Source: Pseudoneurospora amorphoporcata
Taxonomy: Eukaryota > Ascomycota > Sordariomycetes > Sordariales > Sordariaceae
Direction: 5' to 3'
NCBI GenBank assembly: GCA_033297205.1
Contig: MU859151.1
Location: 1 to 64,000 of the forward strand
DNA length: 64,000 nucleotides
Shown: one piece after another, positions 44,956-56,960 of the stretch
Numbering within the stretch: the stretch's first letter is position 1
Layout: every line of letters begins with the position of its first letter
Program-made: the position numbers and the translations under genes
Notes under the pieces: generated by a model
Database searches by the model: none
What the model saw: only the letters and a program-made list of their open reading frames with translations
What the model was told of the DNA's origin: nothing

Positions 44956-47900
44956 TTACTTCACCAGAGCACTTCGCCTGATGATCAACTCAGCAACCTG
45001 ATTGAGCGAGGTGCTCTGTAGGACCTCGAAAATAGACAGCTTCGCCTGACCTGCCAAAGCAAGCCAATTGCGCAATTCGACGGCAACGAGAGAATCGACG
45101 CCGAGGACAGAAACGCCCTGTTCTGGGTCCACGCTCGCGACATCGACGTTGAAAATCGCCGCCAGCCGCGCGGCCAGTGCTTCTGCTACCTGTGCCGTGC
45201 CCTTCACTTCTTGCATTGATTTCTCGCCTCGATCGATGCTGCTGTGACCGAGTGCGCGGACGAGAATTGCGGTGGGGTCGAGTGAGGTGGCCTCGGAAGT
45301 CTGTGTCGATTGGGAGGATGATGCCGTTTGAACGAGGCGCAACGTGCCGAAACGCCGATCGCGACGAATGCCAGCCTCAGGCGTCAGACTGCTCCACGGC
45401 AGCAGGCCAACGATCCTCCGGGCTTCACTAGGTGACTGATCGAACCGATTGACTCGTTGGCTATGCTGGAGGCGCGTGTCGTGCTGGATGGCGTCTTCGA
45501 TAAGGCGAAATACAGCGTCGACATGTATCGACTCCGTGCCAAGTGCTTCGACACGATGTCGAGCATCTTGGTCCGACGCCACCATTCCAACCCCTAAAAC
45601 GGCCGGCAGAGCCAGACTGACGGCAGGGAGGCCGAGAGCCACGCGGTGGCTGGCCAAGGCGTCCTCGAACGCGTTGGCAGCGGCGTAGTTGGCCTGGGAG
45701 ACGTGCCCCATCACACCGATGACTGACGACAGAAGCACGAAAAAGGACAGATCTCGAGGTAGGTGCTTGTGCAGATTCCTCGTGCCGGCGACCTTGGGCC
45801 CCACGGTTTTTTGCCATTGCGCGAAGGACATGCGATCAAACACGGTATCCTGTTTTCTCAAGTTAGTCAAAGTGTTTCAGCATTCGAACACGCGTTGTTT
45901 CCTATTTGTACGTACCGCTAGAACGTTGGCGGCGTGAATAACGCCACGGACCGGAGGCGATGTGGCCGAGACTTGACGGAGAAGGCGGACAAGACTCTCC
46001 TCACTCGATACATCACAGTTGAGCACTTGGAGGCGACAACCTCGTAGCGCGGCATCTTCGACGAGTCCCTCCGCCTGAGGGTGTGTCTCTGCGTTGCGGG
46101 AAATGAGGACCACACTCCGGGCGCCTTTGGACACCATCCAAGATGCAATGGCCCCGCCAATACCGTCCACCCCGCCAACGATCAGGTAAGTGGCTCTCTT
46201 ATCATCGAGACGAAGTGGGCGGCGCACAGGAGACATAACCTGGACCGGACTGTCGTCCTGGGCCGCAATGACCACCTTGCCCGCCTTGCGTCGCTGCCGT
46301 TGCTGTTCCAAATGCCGCACAGCTTGGCTCATCTGCGAGGGCGAGAACCTTGTCACGGGGCTAAGAGGTGAGGAAGACCCCGACGAGGAAGACACGGCGT
46401 TGTGAAAGATGATGCCTAGGCCCGCATCCAATGACTCCTTCATAAGCAGACCATTGTGGTCGCTCAGCTGTATCATATCCACTCGCGCATACGTAACGCA
46501 CCTTGCGGCAAGCTGGGTGACGTCTAGGCTCTTGTTCCAGCCACCGATTTCGACAAAGCGACCAAAATTCGCGATGCTATTTAGAGCAGACTGCAGCAGA
46601 GGTGCGGACAGCAATGATGTCGGGCCGGTGAGAACCACATCTACGCCCCGGCCGCCAGTCTGCCCCTTGATGGCATCACCTAATTCCCTCGCGTAACGGC
46701 TTTTAAGAATTTGACTTGGAGCAAGGTGGTATGTGCCCATGAGACGGTGTGTCTCGGCCTCCGTCAAGTCGGTGGTAGCAAACCACACGTCAGCGCCTAC
46801 GTGATTTGCAACGGCCAGACCCGCCGTGCCATCAGCTCCACCATCGGCTTGCACGATCAGGACCTTGTCGCCCCTTCTCAATCTTGCCACGTGCACAAGG
46901 GCGTAATAAGCCCCTGAATACGCCAGCGGGGCACAGACGGCCTCCTCGAAGGATAGGCCATCAGGAATTTTCGCGACGCTGGTCCAACTCGCTTGTGCTA
47001 TGCTTGCGTATGGCCCCTTGGTCACACCGCAGACCTTGTCGCCGAGCTGGAACCCACTGGCGTCCGTGTTGTGCCCAAGTCGGGTGACTATGCCCGCTAC
47101 CTCGTGTACAGCCGTGGCTTCTTCGTCGTCGGCCTCTGTCGCAGTGCGGTGATGATGGACGCGAGGATTCAGGCTGAAAGCCCGTGTCTCGATCTCAACG
47201 ACACCGTCAGCGAGCTCATTGGCAGCACCACACCACTGTTCGACGAAGCCACCTTCACCTGAATCCAATGCCTCCTCCCACACCAGTGGCCGATGGGGAT
47301 CCTGAAAGGGCTGGAAGGTCTTGGCCTTGGACTCCTCTTTACTGCCCATCGCCGGGAAGATCCGTGGCACATGGACGACCGAGTCCTGAATCGCATACTC
47401 CCAGTCGGCGTCGGCGTGGCCAAACTCCTTGTTCAGCAATGTCTGCTGCAACACCCCGACAACATGCTTTATGACCACGTCCGCTTCTTCCGCCCAGGTT
47501 GTGGGCAAGTCCAGCAAGACGTAGGGTCTGTCCACGTTTTCATGGCGGAGAGTTCGCAGCAGGCCCTGCACCTGAGAAGAGGCGGGTGTGGCGGAGGCGT
47601 CTGGACCGGCGCCGTTGGACAACCACAAAACTCCCCGACTCTCGAGAAGCACTCGACGGAGCTTATGGAACATGGACTCGTCCATATCATCCAGCACACA
47701 ACCATTCTTGGCTACATCTGCAGCAGCTAATATGTGTAGTACTTGGCTTTCGCCTGGTTGTACCTCCTCGAGGCTCTCCAGGGTGACCCGAATGCCCGTT
47801 GTCATATAAATGGCCTCGCCTAGCTGTGAGAGCCATTTCTGCTGCGACGGTGAAAGCGTGGATTCCGCATGAACGATTGTCACAAGACTGGGGTTGGGTG

Positions 47901-50900
47901 GGCTGCTAGGGTTCATGGTGGACGCTTCTTGTTCAGGCGCGACGCTGCTTGTTAACATAACGGTCCATCTCTGGAATTGCGGCTGCTCACAATCAGCAAT
48001 GTCGAATTCGACGCCCGTGAATCCATTGGCGCGAAGAGCCTCATCCCACGCTTCTAGCCCCATGACGAATTCCGGCTGCTCACCTTGCTGTTCCCAACCC
48101 GGGAACGTGCTACAGATGAGCTGCGCGTCGAGACTGACGTGCGTCTTCACAATAAGTAGAAGCTTGCCGCCGGGCTTCAGCAGTTTCCGCATGTTTTCCA
48201 AAGCCGTCTTCGGATTGTTGACTGCGTGTAGGTTCATGGATGCAACCACCAGGTCTATACTCCGTTCGGCTGCTACGTCGTGCAACGTCTCCGTCCTCGG
48301 GCCCTCTTTTCCGAGATCGAGTTCCCGGAACTCGAGCACCTTGGTCCACCTGGCCAACTTCTGCTTGGCTGCCTCGAAATGCACTGATGAGGCGTCCGAG
48401 AATATGTATCGGTCGATGAGCAGCCCACCATTACCTCCCTGTCCGAATGCTTCCAACAGGGCTCCGGCCGCTGCCCCGTTGCCCGCACCAACCTCGAGAA
48501 CAGCCGCTCCCGGTTGCTGAAGAGCAAGGACATTCGCTATCCTGGCAAGTTGCTTGTAGCTGCGAGTTTGGAGGCTGGGTAGTCCGCTGTTGTATTGCCT
48601 CATGAGATCATCGTTGTCCTCCCCTAAGAGGGCGGCAGGCGTTACCTCTCCTCGCACAATCTGTGCCAGTTTCTGACCAATGCGAACAAGGAGACCCCCG
48701 TGCGTCCCACCCGTGGACCGGAGCTCGTCGAACAACTTTTGCTTGAGTCCCTTGCTTGCTCGCCCCCAGGCTTTGCTTCCAGGCATCAGTTGCCCGCTCC
48801 TACCACGGGCCAGCACGCTCTGCATCCACGCAAATAAGGCGTGCCCGTGTGTTGTCCAACTGCCCGATGGCTGCCCCTCCAGCTCAGCCGCAGCATCGGC
48901 AATGAGGTGATAGGATGCGCGGACCACCTTTTTCTCGTAGTCCAGCTCTTCGCCTGCTAGTGTAGTGCGCATGTATTCTTTGATAGACGAGGGGATGCCA
49001 CCGCGGCTCACTAACGGGACCCAACGGCTTTCATAGAGCGGAATTCTTTCCAGGCCACTTTCAGCCTCATCACGGGGAATGGCCTGGCAGAACAGCTGAT
49101 TGATCACGAGAGGGGTCTCACGGCGGCTATCACCTTGTTGTTGCGAGTTCGCGACGGATACGTCCGAGGTGAAGCCTCTGCGTTGCGCACTCCGCAACTC
49201 ACTGAAAACCGCCAGGCGCTCCCTCCCCCCTCTGTTTAGCGATCGAGGCACAAAAGCATCCTGGAGCGACCTAGGAAGCACCATGGACGTCTTGCCCGTG
49301 TCTGGGGGCAAGTTTGCGTACGTAGCTTGGATGATGCAGTCCAGCGTCGTGGGGTGGATAACGTAGGAGGCGAAGTATGGCGACGCTGACGGAGACTCCA
49401 GCTCGAGGATGTCCAAGTCGGCTGCCGCTCTTTTGAGGGTTTTCGACGCCACCACGTCTGCGATGCCTTGGAAGGCCGGTCCATATTGGACTCCCATACT
49501 GGCGACATCTGCCCGAAGTGCCGAACCGGCCACTCGTCGTACCTTGGATTCCTGTGTCTTGAGGAAGGAGTCGACGTTCGGTGCGACGGCGTCCTCGATA
49601 TCTTGCTGCTCCACCACGGCCGAGACGAGGCCACGACAGTTTTCCACCCACATGTCATTGGCCCCCAGAGAGCGCACCTCATATTCGTACCAGCCATCAG
49701 CCTTGTCCCCCTCGCGTCGTGACGGTCCCAGACGGAAGTACATCTCGACGCCTCCGACCGACTTTTCCGACCCGGGAACCACCAAGGCGCTTAGAAACTC
49801 GACGTTTTTGACATGATAGCCGCGAATCTTGTCCTCAGACGGATCCGTGACGAGACGAACGGCCTCGATGGCCATGGATACGTAGGCCGCGCCAGGAAGA
49901 ACAACCATGCCATCGACACGATAGTCGCCGATCCAAGGAAGGTCGACGAGACGTATAAAGTTTCGCCATGCCGGTGTCGTTGCGCCCGAAACAGGCATAC
50001 CAAGGAGCTCGTGGGGTGGAAATCTCTTGTGGCGGATGTCCTTGTTGACCCGCGATTCGATCCAGTAGCGACTCGAGTGATTCCACGGATAAGTCGGCAG
50101 GCCGGGCACAAATTTCATAATGTTCGAGGTGGTCACGGCCTCCTCGCCGTTTGCCTCTGGGTATTTGTTGACGGCCGATAAAGATACGGCATATCCGAGA
50201 CGGACGAGTTCTCCGGCTACGTCTTGCATGGTCTCCACGGCATTCGCGTTTCGCTGAAGACAGGACATGTAAGCCATCTTGCGGCCTCGCAAGATCTGTC
50301 TCATGGGACCCGCCAGAGCGCCATGCGGTCCTATTTCAACAATGGCGTCTACTTGGGCGGAGCTTGCGTCAGTCTCACCGAAGCACATGGCCTCAAATGC
50401 CTGGCTAAACAGAACCGGGCTCGTTAGGTTCCGCACATAGTGCTCTGCTGACAGCGATTGGGCGGACGTAAGGCCCCCCCCCGTGACAGGGGACGTGTAC
50501 CTCACGTCACCGGGCCAAGTCGGGCTCGATGGCACGATGTCCCGCAGCTTCTCCAGGTAGGCAGACTCCATGCGCCGCATATGGGGTGAGTGATATGCCA
50601 GCGCGACCCTGAGCTTGCGAGCGAATTTGCCGTCGGCCTCGAGACGGCTCACAACCTCGTCCAGATCATCCATGTCACCCGAAAGAGTGACGCTCTCGGG
50701 ACTGTTGACACACGCCACCACGACGCGGCCGTCAGAAGTCGTTTCCCTTAAGTATCTTTGCGCCTCGTCGGGTCCCACGCCGGCCGCAGCCATGCCACCA
50801 ACGACGCCCGAGGCTTTCGGGTCCAGCAGAGTGCGCGCGAGCTCGCCACGCCAGTATGTCACGCCGAGCGCCTGCTCGAACGAGAGCGCCCCAGCGGCAT

Positions 50901-53288
50901 ATGCGGCCGCGATTTCGCCGCTGGAATGGCTCGTGACGGCCGATGGACGGATGCCCCATGAGCGGAGCAACACCACCAGGCACACCTGCAGCGCCACGGT
51001 GATGGGCTGGCCAAGGTGAATCTCCGAGACGCGACTGGACTTGGCATCGCGCGTCAGTTCCTCGCGCAACGACCAGTCGGCGCCGTACATCTCCCGCAGG
51101 ACTCGGTCGGCCTTGTCGATCGCCTCTGCGAATACGGGGTATGCGTACAGCAATTCTCGGCCCATGGCATGCCATTGCGCGCCTTGACCGTTGAACACAA
51201 AGCCGAGTCGCGGCGCCCGCTTGCTTGCGGGCGCGTGTCCTACCTTGAGAGCCGCCGTCTTGTCCAGATTGTCGGCCAACTCGGCCAGGTTGCTAGCGCG
51301 CACTGTAGTGATGTAGGAGAGGCGCGATCGCCGGTGACTGAGCGTGAAGGCGATGTCGGCAGGCTGCAGATCCATCTCGCCCTCTATGCTCTTCCGGATG
51401 CAAGCAGCCAGGTTTCCGGCCATGGCTCGGGTCGTGTCGGCGTCCTGGGCGCTGAGCACATACAGTCGAGACACATCAGCGTCGTCCGCTGTCCTTGTCC
51501 TGCGACCGTTGCCATTTGCGAGCCGCGTTTCAGGCGCACCTTCGAGGATGACGTGTGCGTTTGTCCCTCCGTAGCCAAAGTTGCTGATGGACGCGCGCAA
51601 GGGCCTGTTGCGTGGCCAGGGCACCACACTGGTCGGCACTCGCAAGTGCCAGTCGTCAAGGGGAATCTTGTCGTTCCCCACGACGTAGTTCTGATTCGGC
51701 GGAATGGCTCGGTACTTCATGGCCATCGCAGTCTTGATAATGCCAGCCAACCCGCTGACGCCCTCGGTATGCCCGACATTGGTCTTGACCGAGCCGACCC
51801 AGACGGGGTCGTCTTGTGTGCGGCTTGCACCGAACGTCCGGGCAAGTGATTCGGCCTCGGTAACATCCCCCGCCTGCGTCCCGGTCATGTGCGCCTCCAC
51901 GTACCCCGTGTCCGAAAGATCGAGACCCGCTCGTTGGTAGCAATGTTGTATCAGCCGGATCTGCGCGTCCGTGGAGGGAGAGGTGATGCTGGTTGTTCTA
52001 CCGTCCTGGTTCAGTCCCGTCTCCCGTATCACGGCATGCACCCGGTCGCCGTCTCGCACGGCCGCATCGAGGGACTTTAGCACAAGCACGGCCACCCCTT
52101 CTCCCCGGCCGTAGCCCTGCGCCCGCGAATCCCACGCGTAACAACGTCCATCTGCGCCCACCATGCTAAAAATAACAAAAGCCCAGGGTTAGTCCCCACA
52201 CAGGAAGCGCTAAGTACAAGAAGGAGATTGAAGCTGTTTAGACCAAGCTCAGTTAGGTAGGTACGTACCCGAGAGTGGACATGGCGATGTAGATGTCTGG
52301 GTTCAAGATCGCATTCGAAGCTCCGACGATGGAAACGTGGGACTCTCCCGACCGGATGGTCTGGCATGCTTGGTGCAAGGCGGCGAGGGCGGCCGAGCAA
52401 CCGGTGTCGATGGACATGCTGGCTCCCTGGAAATCGTAGAAGTGGGAGACCCTGTTGGAGAACATGGCCGTGTAGTTTCCGGTGAGCGTGGACGGCGGCA
52501 TCGTCTCGGGATCGCGCGTCTGAAGGTCGTGGTAATCCTTGGTGTAGCAACCGACGAACACCGACGTGTTGGGGCCCGGCCCCGCGAGCTTTTCTATGGG
52601 TAGACCGGCTGTTGTTTTCCAAGAAAATAAAAGATTAGATAGTGGTTACTTGGGTTTTGCTCATAAGGGGCAAGCAAAAGGCTACTTTACCGTCCTCTGT
52701 TGCTTCGTACGTCACCTCCAATAGCAGCCGAAGCTGAGGATCTGCTGCCTGCCCATCCCATCGCCGTCAGCTGAAGAAATAGAGATGGGATGAAATTTTG
52801 GCAAAAGGAGGAGGGAGGGAAGGGAAATGATCAAGAGAACTTACACTGGCTGCTTCGGACGTGAATCGAAAGAATGCGGCATCGAACAGAGCCACGTCTT
52901 CGTGTAAGAAATAACCCCCGGTGGCATGATTCTGTAAAGAAAAGGCGGGTTTCTTAGCAATCCCTTGGTCCGTTCCGAGATCTTTAACCGACTCTCATCA
53001 ATATAAACCTACTCTACCACTCTTCGCAGGATTCGGGTCGTAGTATGATTTCACGTCGAACCGCGACTCGGGTATGGGGGACCAGGCGTCTCGACCGCTG
53101 GCACAGAGGTCCCAGAGCCCCTCCGGACTCGTGACGCCGCCGGGGAATCTGCAAGCCATGCCCACGACGGCGATGGGCGACGCAGACTGGGGGTGGGACA
53201 TGGTCCTTTCCTTATGACCATGATGCCTGCTTTTGTCAAACGACGATGCCCCGTTGGAGCCGTTGGTCATGTTTAGAGGTATCGTCAT
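44956..53288 (-). CDS. Highly reducing type I polyketide synthase (KS-AT-DH-MT-ER-KR-ACP)
   Basis: Model: exons 53013-53288, 52845-52931, 52691-52748, 52269-52608, 45916-52165 and 44956-45849; 2634 residues. It assembles a reduced polyketide from malonyl-CoA. KS: DTGCSA with Cys211, His346 in EAHMTGT, His386 in TNVGH. AT from about 574, with SHSSGE (Ser668) where GHSSGE is usual. DH from about 970: WIGDYRVDGMVVLPG has Tyr1002 at the catalytic His position; Asp1196 in HPTTLD is kept. Methyltransferase motif LEVGAGNG near 1480. ER about 1885-2190, with ADGGADGTAG in place of the normal AxGGVGxAA loop. KR from 2245: GGVDGIGG, Tyr2392 in NYAAAN. ACP Ser2590 in GVDSLVA. No thioesterase or reductase domain follows. 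The start at 53288 is chosen from three near ATGs (53327, 53270). It is divergent from the acyltransferase at 53840. Confidence 0.93.
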
Positions 53289-53839
53289 GATGATGATGAT
53301 GTCTGAGATAGTAGTACCATGTAACACGGGTGGACTGGAAAATGAACCACATAAAAAGATGACTTCGAAAAAGCATTGGAAACACGCGAGACTTAATAGA
53401 TATCGAAGTGAATCGATTTAAAGAGGTAGGTAGTATTGTTAAGGTAGCTACCTAAGTACATACGGGATACCCCGACATGCCTTAGCGTATTCGGCGATTG
53501 TAAGCTGGCATGCAGTTCGCCGATCGGGCTGCAGCGCCGTCTTCCTTCGGCCTGTAAGCTGGATAAAACATAGCTGCAGAGGGTAAATGCACTAAAACCA
53601 CAGAGATAATGGTGGGCATTTCGGATGTTGCTTACAGTCGTGTTTGCACCTTGCCTGTGGGAAGTAATAATTCCGAAAGGTACCTAGGTACCTCAACTTA
53701 GATCCCTAGCTCTCTTGCGTTCCCTATTCTCAGTTGGGCATAAGTTGTCCTAAATTTCCGGCAACATTTTCGCAACCGATCTTGAGAAGAGGGCCTCACA
53801 CTTTAATGCAGTAGGCAGTTCACTACGACGGAGCCAAGG
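53289..53839. promoter_or_regulatory. Bidirectional promoter of PKS and acyltransferase
   Basis: The 551-bp gap separates the two divergent starts. It contains AGGTAGGTAG (53424-53433), the perfect 16-bp palindrome AGGTACCTAGGTACCT (53678-53693), and TGTAAGCTGG twice (about 53499 and 53550) with CGG triplets between them. These are candidates for a shared activator, but none is proven. Confidence 0.5.
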
Positions 53840-55342
53840 ATGCCGGATTCGACAGTCCGAGTTCCCCTCGGGGTTCTGGATCACTTCCTTCCTCCCCATT
53901 ATATGCCCATGAAATGGTACATTCCGTTGAAGGACGCCGTTACGCCCCAGCAAGCGTTCAAGGCTTTGGAAGATAGCCTTCGCCTTACCTTCCGACAACT
54001 GCCCTGGCTGAGCGGGAAAATCTACAAAGCAGATCCAGGAACACCAGGCGGACGCCCCGGCCAGCTTGAGATCCGGTATGACCCAGCGGACCTTGAGGAT
54101 AACAACAAGCCTGTGCCTCATTTCCGTTTCAAGCTACTAGACGAAACGGTGAGCTACGAAGAGATCTGTGAGAGCGGCTACCCCATGGACACGATCCCGG
54201 ACGAGGAGGTTTTTTGGGGAGATTTCCTCAACTTTCCCAAGGTGGATAACGGTGCCGAGTGCTTCAAGGCTCAGGCCAACTTTGTGCCGGGAGCGTTGAT
54301 CCTGTGCGGCGCCGCTCACCACAACGCCTGCGACGGCACCGCCTTGTTTGACGTGTGGAGGATATGGGCGGCCAACTGTGCCGCCTTGCAGGCAAACACC
54401 GCGCCTGTGGTCCTCGATCCCTTGAGCTCGGATCGCGGTCTTATCGAGCGTATATGGGCGGACGAGGGCAGCCGATTGGAGGATGTCGATGATGCAAAAG
54501 GAGAAACGGGCCATGTGGGAGCAAAGTCATGCACCTTGTTGGACATGGAACCACCAAATGCACCGTCGAAGGAGGATCGCCGGTTACCTCCACCACCATC
54601 CTCTGGTGAGGCCATGACGTCAGCCGTCTTCTACATGTCACCCGACAAGTTCACCGCACTCCACAAGCGCTGTCTGGACGAGGCGGGCGCCGGATCGCGT
54701 CTCTCGGGAAACGACAGCATGACGGCGCTGATCTGGCGCAGTCTGCTCAAAGCCAGACACGCGGCAGCCATCGCCGCCGGTCGAGCGAGCGAGTCGGACA
54801 ATGTCGAGGCCTGGTTGCAGCTGACGCTCGACGGCCGGCTCAACATTTCCGCCAAGGGCGCTATGTCATTCGAGTACCTGGGCAACCTGGTGTTCTGGAA
54901 CCGGGTTGCCATGCCGATATCGACGCTGACTTCGCCCGATACTGGTATCGCCACGGTGGCGATGGCCATCCGCAGAGAGGCCGACGCAGCGACTCCGCAG
55001 GCCATGCTGGGTGCATATGGGCTGGCGCGGCGCCTTGAAGATCTTTCGAAACTTCAGCTCAGCATCACCCATGCCCACGGTTACGACATGATCCTGTCGT
55101 CTCTCATGATGATGCGCATCGAAGACATGCGGTGGGGCGGGCGCTTGTTCGCCAATGGTGGAAAGGCCGATGCGTTGAGGCCTCTCTTTGACGATATCAA
55201 CAAGGCTGGACGTCTTTGTTTCGCGATGCCGCGCGAGCCAGGGCGCGGCGTCGAGTTTGTGGTCAATTTGTTCCAGGATGAATGGGATTACTTGCTGGAA
55301 GATGAGGAGTTTGGGGAATATGCTTTGTATTTGACTTCTTGA
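53840..55342 (+). CDS. BAHD-like acyltransferase (transferase family, trichothecene acetyltransferase-type fold)
   Basis: A single exon of 500 residues. The family moves an acyl group from CoA, or in some clusters from a carrier protein, to a hydroxyl. VPLGVLDHFLPPHYMP at the start is the typical opening. The catalytic AHHNACDG (HHxxxDG) lies near residue 162. The second half has NDSMTALIWRSLLKAR, QLTLDGR and GNLVFW, the usual strand-helix blocks, then MRWGGRLF, close to the place of the DFGWG motif. The reading frame is intact with good codon use. It shares a 551-bp promoter with the PKS, so co-expression is likely; it could esterify the polyketide or help release it, since the PKS has no release domain. 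This is inference. It is the only intact acyltransferase of the cluster. Confidence 0.85.
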   Translation: MPDSTVRVPLGVLDHFLPPHYMPMKWYIPLKDAVTPQQAFKALEDSLRLTFRQLPWLSGKIYKADPGTPGGRPGQLEIRYDPADLEDNNKPVPHFRFKLLDETVSYEEICESGYPMDTIPDEEVFWGDFLNFPKVDNGAECFKAQANFVPGALILCGAAHHNACDGTALFDVWRIWAANCAALQANTAPVVLDPLSSDRGLIERIWADEGSRLEDVDDAKGETGHVGAKSCTLLDMEPPNAPSKEDRRLPPPPSSGEAMTSAVFYMSPDKFTALHKRCLDEAGAGSRLSGNDSMTALIWRSLLKARHAAAIAAGRASESDNVEAWLQLTLDGRLNISAKGAMSFEYLGNLVFWNRVAMPISTLTSPDTGIATVAMAIRREADAATPQAMLGAYGLARRLEDLSKLQLSITHAHGYDMILSSLMMMRIEDMRWGGRLFANGGKADALRPLFDDINKAGRLCFAMPREPGRGVEFVVNLFQDEWDYLLEDEEFGEYALYLTS

Positions 55343-55919
55343 GAAGAGGAAACGGTGTAGAGCCAACATGCCGGCGATAGATAGCTCTGCATTTCAATGA
55401 TTACTTGGCCGCTCAGTTGCTTCATCGGATGTCCCTACTGCTACTCCTACAGACACCAGGACGGGATATTGACATAACGCAGCTGTGAGTTTGCCAAAGC
55501 TGGCAACGAAATACTGTATCACGTTATCAACAGGTCACCTTTTGAAACCACTTGGCCACTGGGCCATTTGGTTGTTTGTGAAAGAAATGGCTGGTGCTTT
55601 CCGTTGATAAAGGGGGTGTTGGATTGAGGTTGGAGGAAGGAGGGACTTTGGGACTTTGAGACTTATAAAAATTTTCAGATTTTGGACCCAACCTAACTCT
55701 AAATCAAAAGGCTACTATAGTATAGCGATTACCCGCTATAAAAAAGATGCGTTGGTTTCCAGACATTGGTTGTCCTCTAGAAACAGATTTTCCCACTACG
55801 GAAGGTACGTACATCAGGCCCAAAAATGGCTGGAAGACTATGTACTCGGGAAAGGTACCTATTCACGAGACTACCTAGGTATGGCATGGCAGTAATGACT
55901 GCGGGCAGGGGCATTATCC
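55343..55919. other. Intergenic region between convergent genes
   Basis: No gene. It contains AGGTACCT at 55853-55860 and CTACCTAGGTA close by. The open frame at 55656-55895 is unsupported. Confidence 0.35.
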
Positions 55920-56960
55920 CTAGGCCGAATATCCATACTTCTTCAGCACAAAGTTGGCCATGAGCCCAACCGTCATCGCAGTACCGACATAGCCGCTTCC
56001 AGTACCGAACGCCCAAGCGCAACTGTCGCCATTTTCCAAGTCGACCACGGCGATCATCCACGCCAGCACGAGAGCAGTAACGCCACACGAGATGGCGTAG
56101 TACGCCTCGCCGAAGCCCGCCAACTGGCCCGCTTTCACCAGACAGAAGATTTGCACCGCGCCCGCGACGTAGCAGGCGGGTTTCGTTCCCTTCCGGCCGA
56201 GTCGCACGGCGAGACCCATGACGCCGGCCTTCAGATCGTCGAGATAGTCCTGGTGAGCATAGAGGGTGTCGAAGATGACGGTCCACAGAATGCCGGCGAA
56301 GTAGAGATACCCAGCTGACCAGGCCAGTGGCGATTCGGCGACGGCGGTCAACCGAGCAGACAGACCCGCCGACGACGACGGGTCGAACAGAGGTGCCAAC
56401 GGGTCCTTGCCGACCATGGCCGCCACCAAGAAGATGGCGTACGAGAGCCCAAAGCCCAGCTCGACCTGGGGGTAGTTGGTGCAGCGCTTCAGCAGAGGGT
56501 AGATGAACAGAAGCACGCCGTCGATGACGGCGTGGATCGACACGGAACCGCCCAACGGGTACAAGAGGGCGGCCCCGACCGCAATCTGCGCCGCAGTGAA
56601 GACGTGTGCCTGCGCGGTCGAGACGGCACCCCGCGGGATGGGTCGCACGCGGCAGCGAGCAACCTGGCGGTCGAAATCCTGATCCAGGTTGTCGTTCCAC
56701 GTACAGGTGATGCCGCGGAAGAGCGTGGTCCAGACCCAGAGGTATCCCGCGAGGAAGGCAAGGCTGGTCAAGTCGTGCATCTCGCCGGAGAACGGGGGGA
56801 TGTTCATGGCGAACCCGAGCCCGATCAGGTAGTGCCAGTAGTAGGCCCAGAAGCCTGCCTGCCGGTCGAGACGCATGAGCTCGGCGTACGGGACCCAGGC
56901 GTCCGGTAGGAAGGGGAAGATGCCATGCTCTGGCCTGCGGTACCCTTTGACTTCGGACAT
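55920..56960 (-). CDS. UbiA-family prenyltransferase
   Basis: A single exon of 346 residues with several transmembrane helices. The enzyme attaches an isoprenyl diphosphate to an aromatic or phenolic acceptor in the membrane. Both Asp-rich motifs are complete: TWNDNLDQDFDRQV (NDxxDxxxD) near residue 88, and AHQDYLDDLKAG near residue 225. VRPIPRGAVS follows the first motif as in fungal PPT1/COQ2-like and meroterpenoid enzymes. Its place between a PKS and tailoring oxidoreductases argues for a metabolite role and not ubiquinone synthesis, and no mitochondrial targeting sequence is seen at the start MSEVKGYRRPEHGIF. The chain length of the prenyl donor cannot be told. The frame is intact. The next gene upstream lies beyond a 1.1-kb gap. 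Confidence 0.92.
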   Translation of the reverse strand: MSEVKGYRRPEHGIFPFLPDAWVPYAELMRLDRQAGFWAYYWHYLIGLGFAMNIPPFSGEMHDLTSLAFLAGYLWVWTTLFRGITCTWNDNLDQDFDRQVARCRVRPIPRGAVSTAQAHVFTAAQIAVGAALLYPLGGSVSIHAVIDGVLLFIYPLLKRCTNYPQVELGFGLSYAIFLVAAMVGKDPLAPLFDPSSSAGLSARLTAVAESPLAWSAGYLYFAGILWTVIFDTLYAHQDYLDDLKAGVMGLAVRLGRKGTKPACYVAGAVQIFCLVKAGQLAGFGEAYYAISCGVTALVLAWMIAVVDLENGDSCAWAFGTGSGYVGTAMTVGLMANFVLKKYGYSA

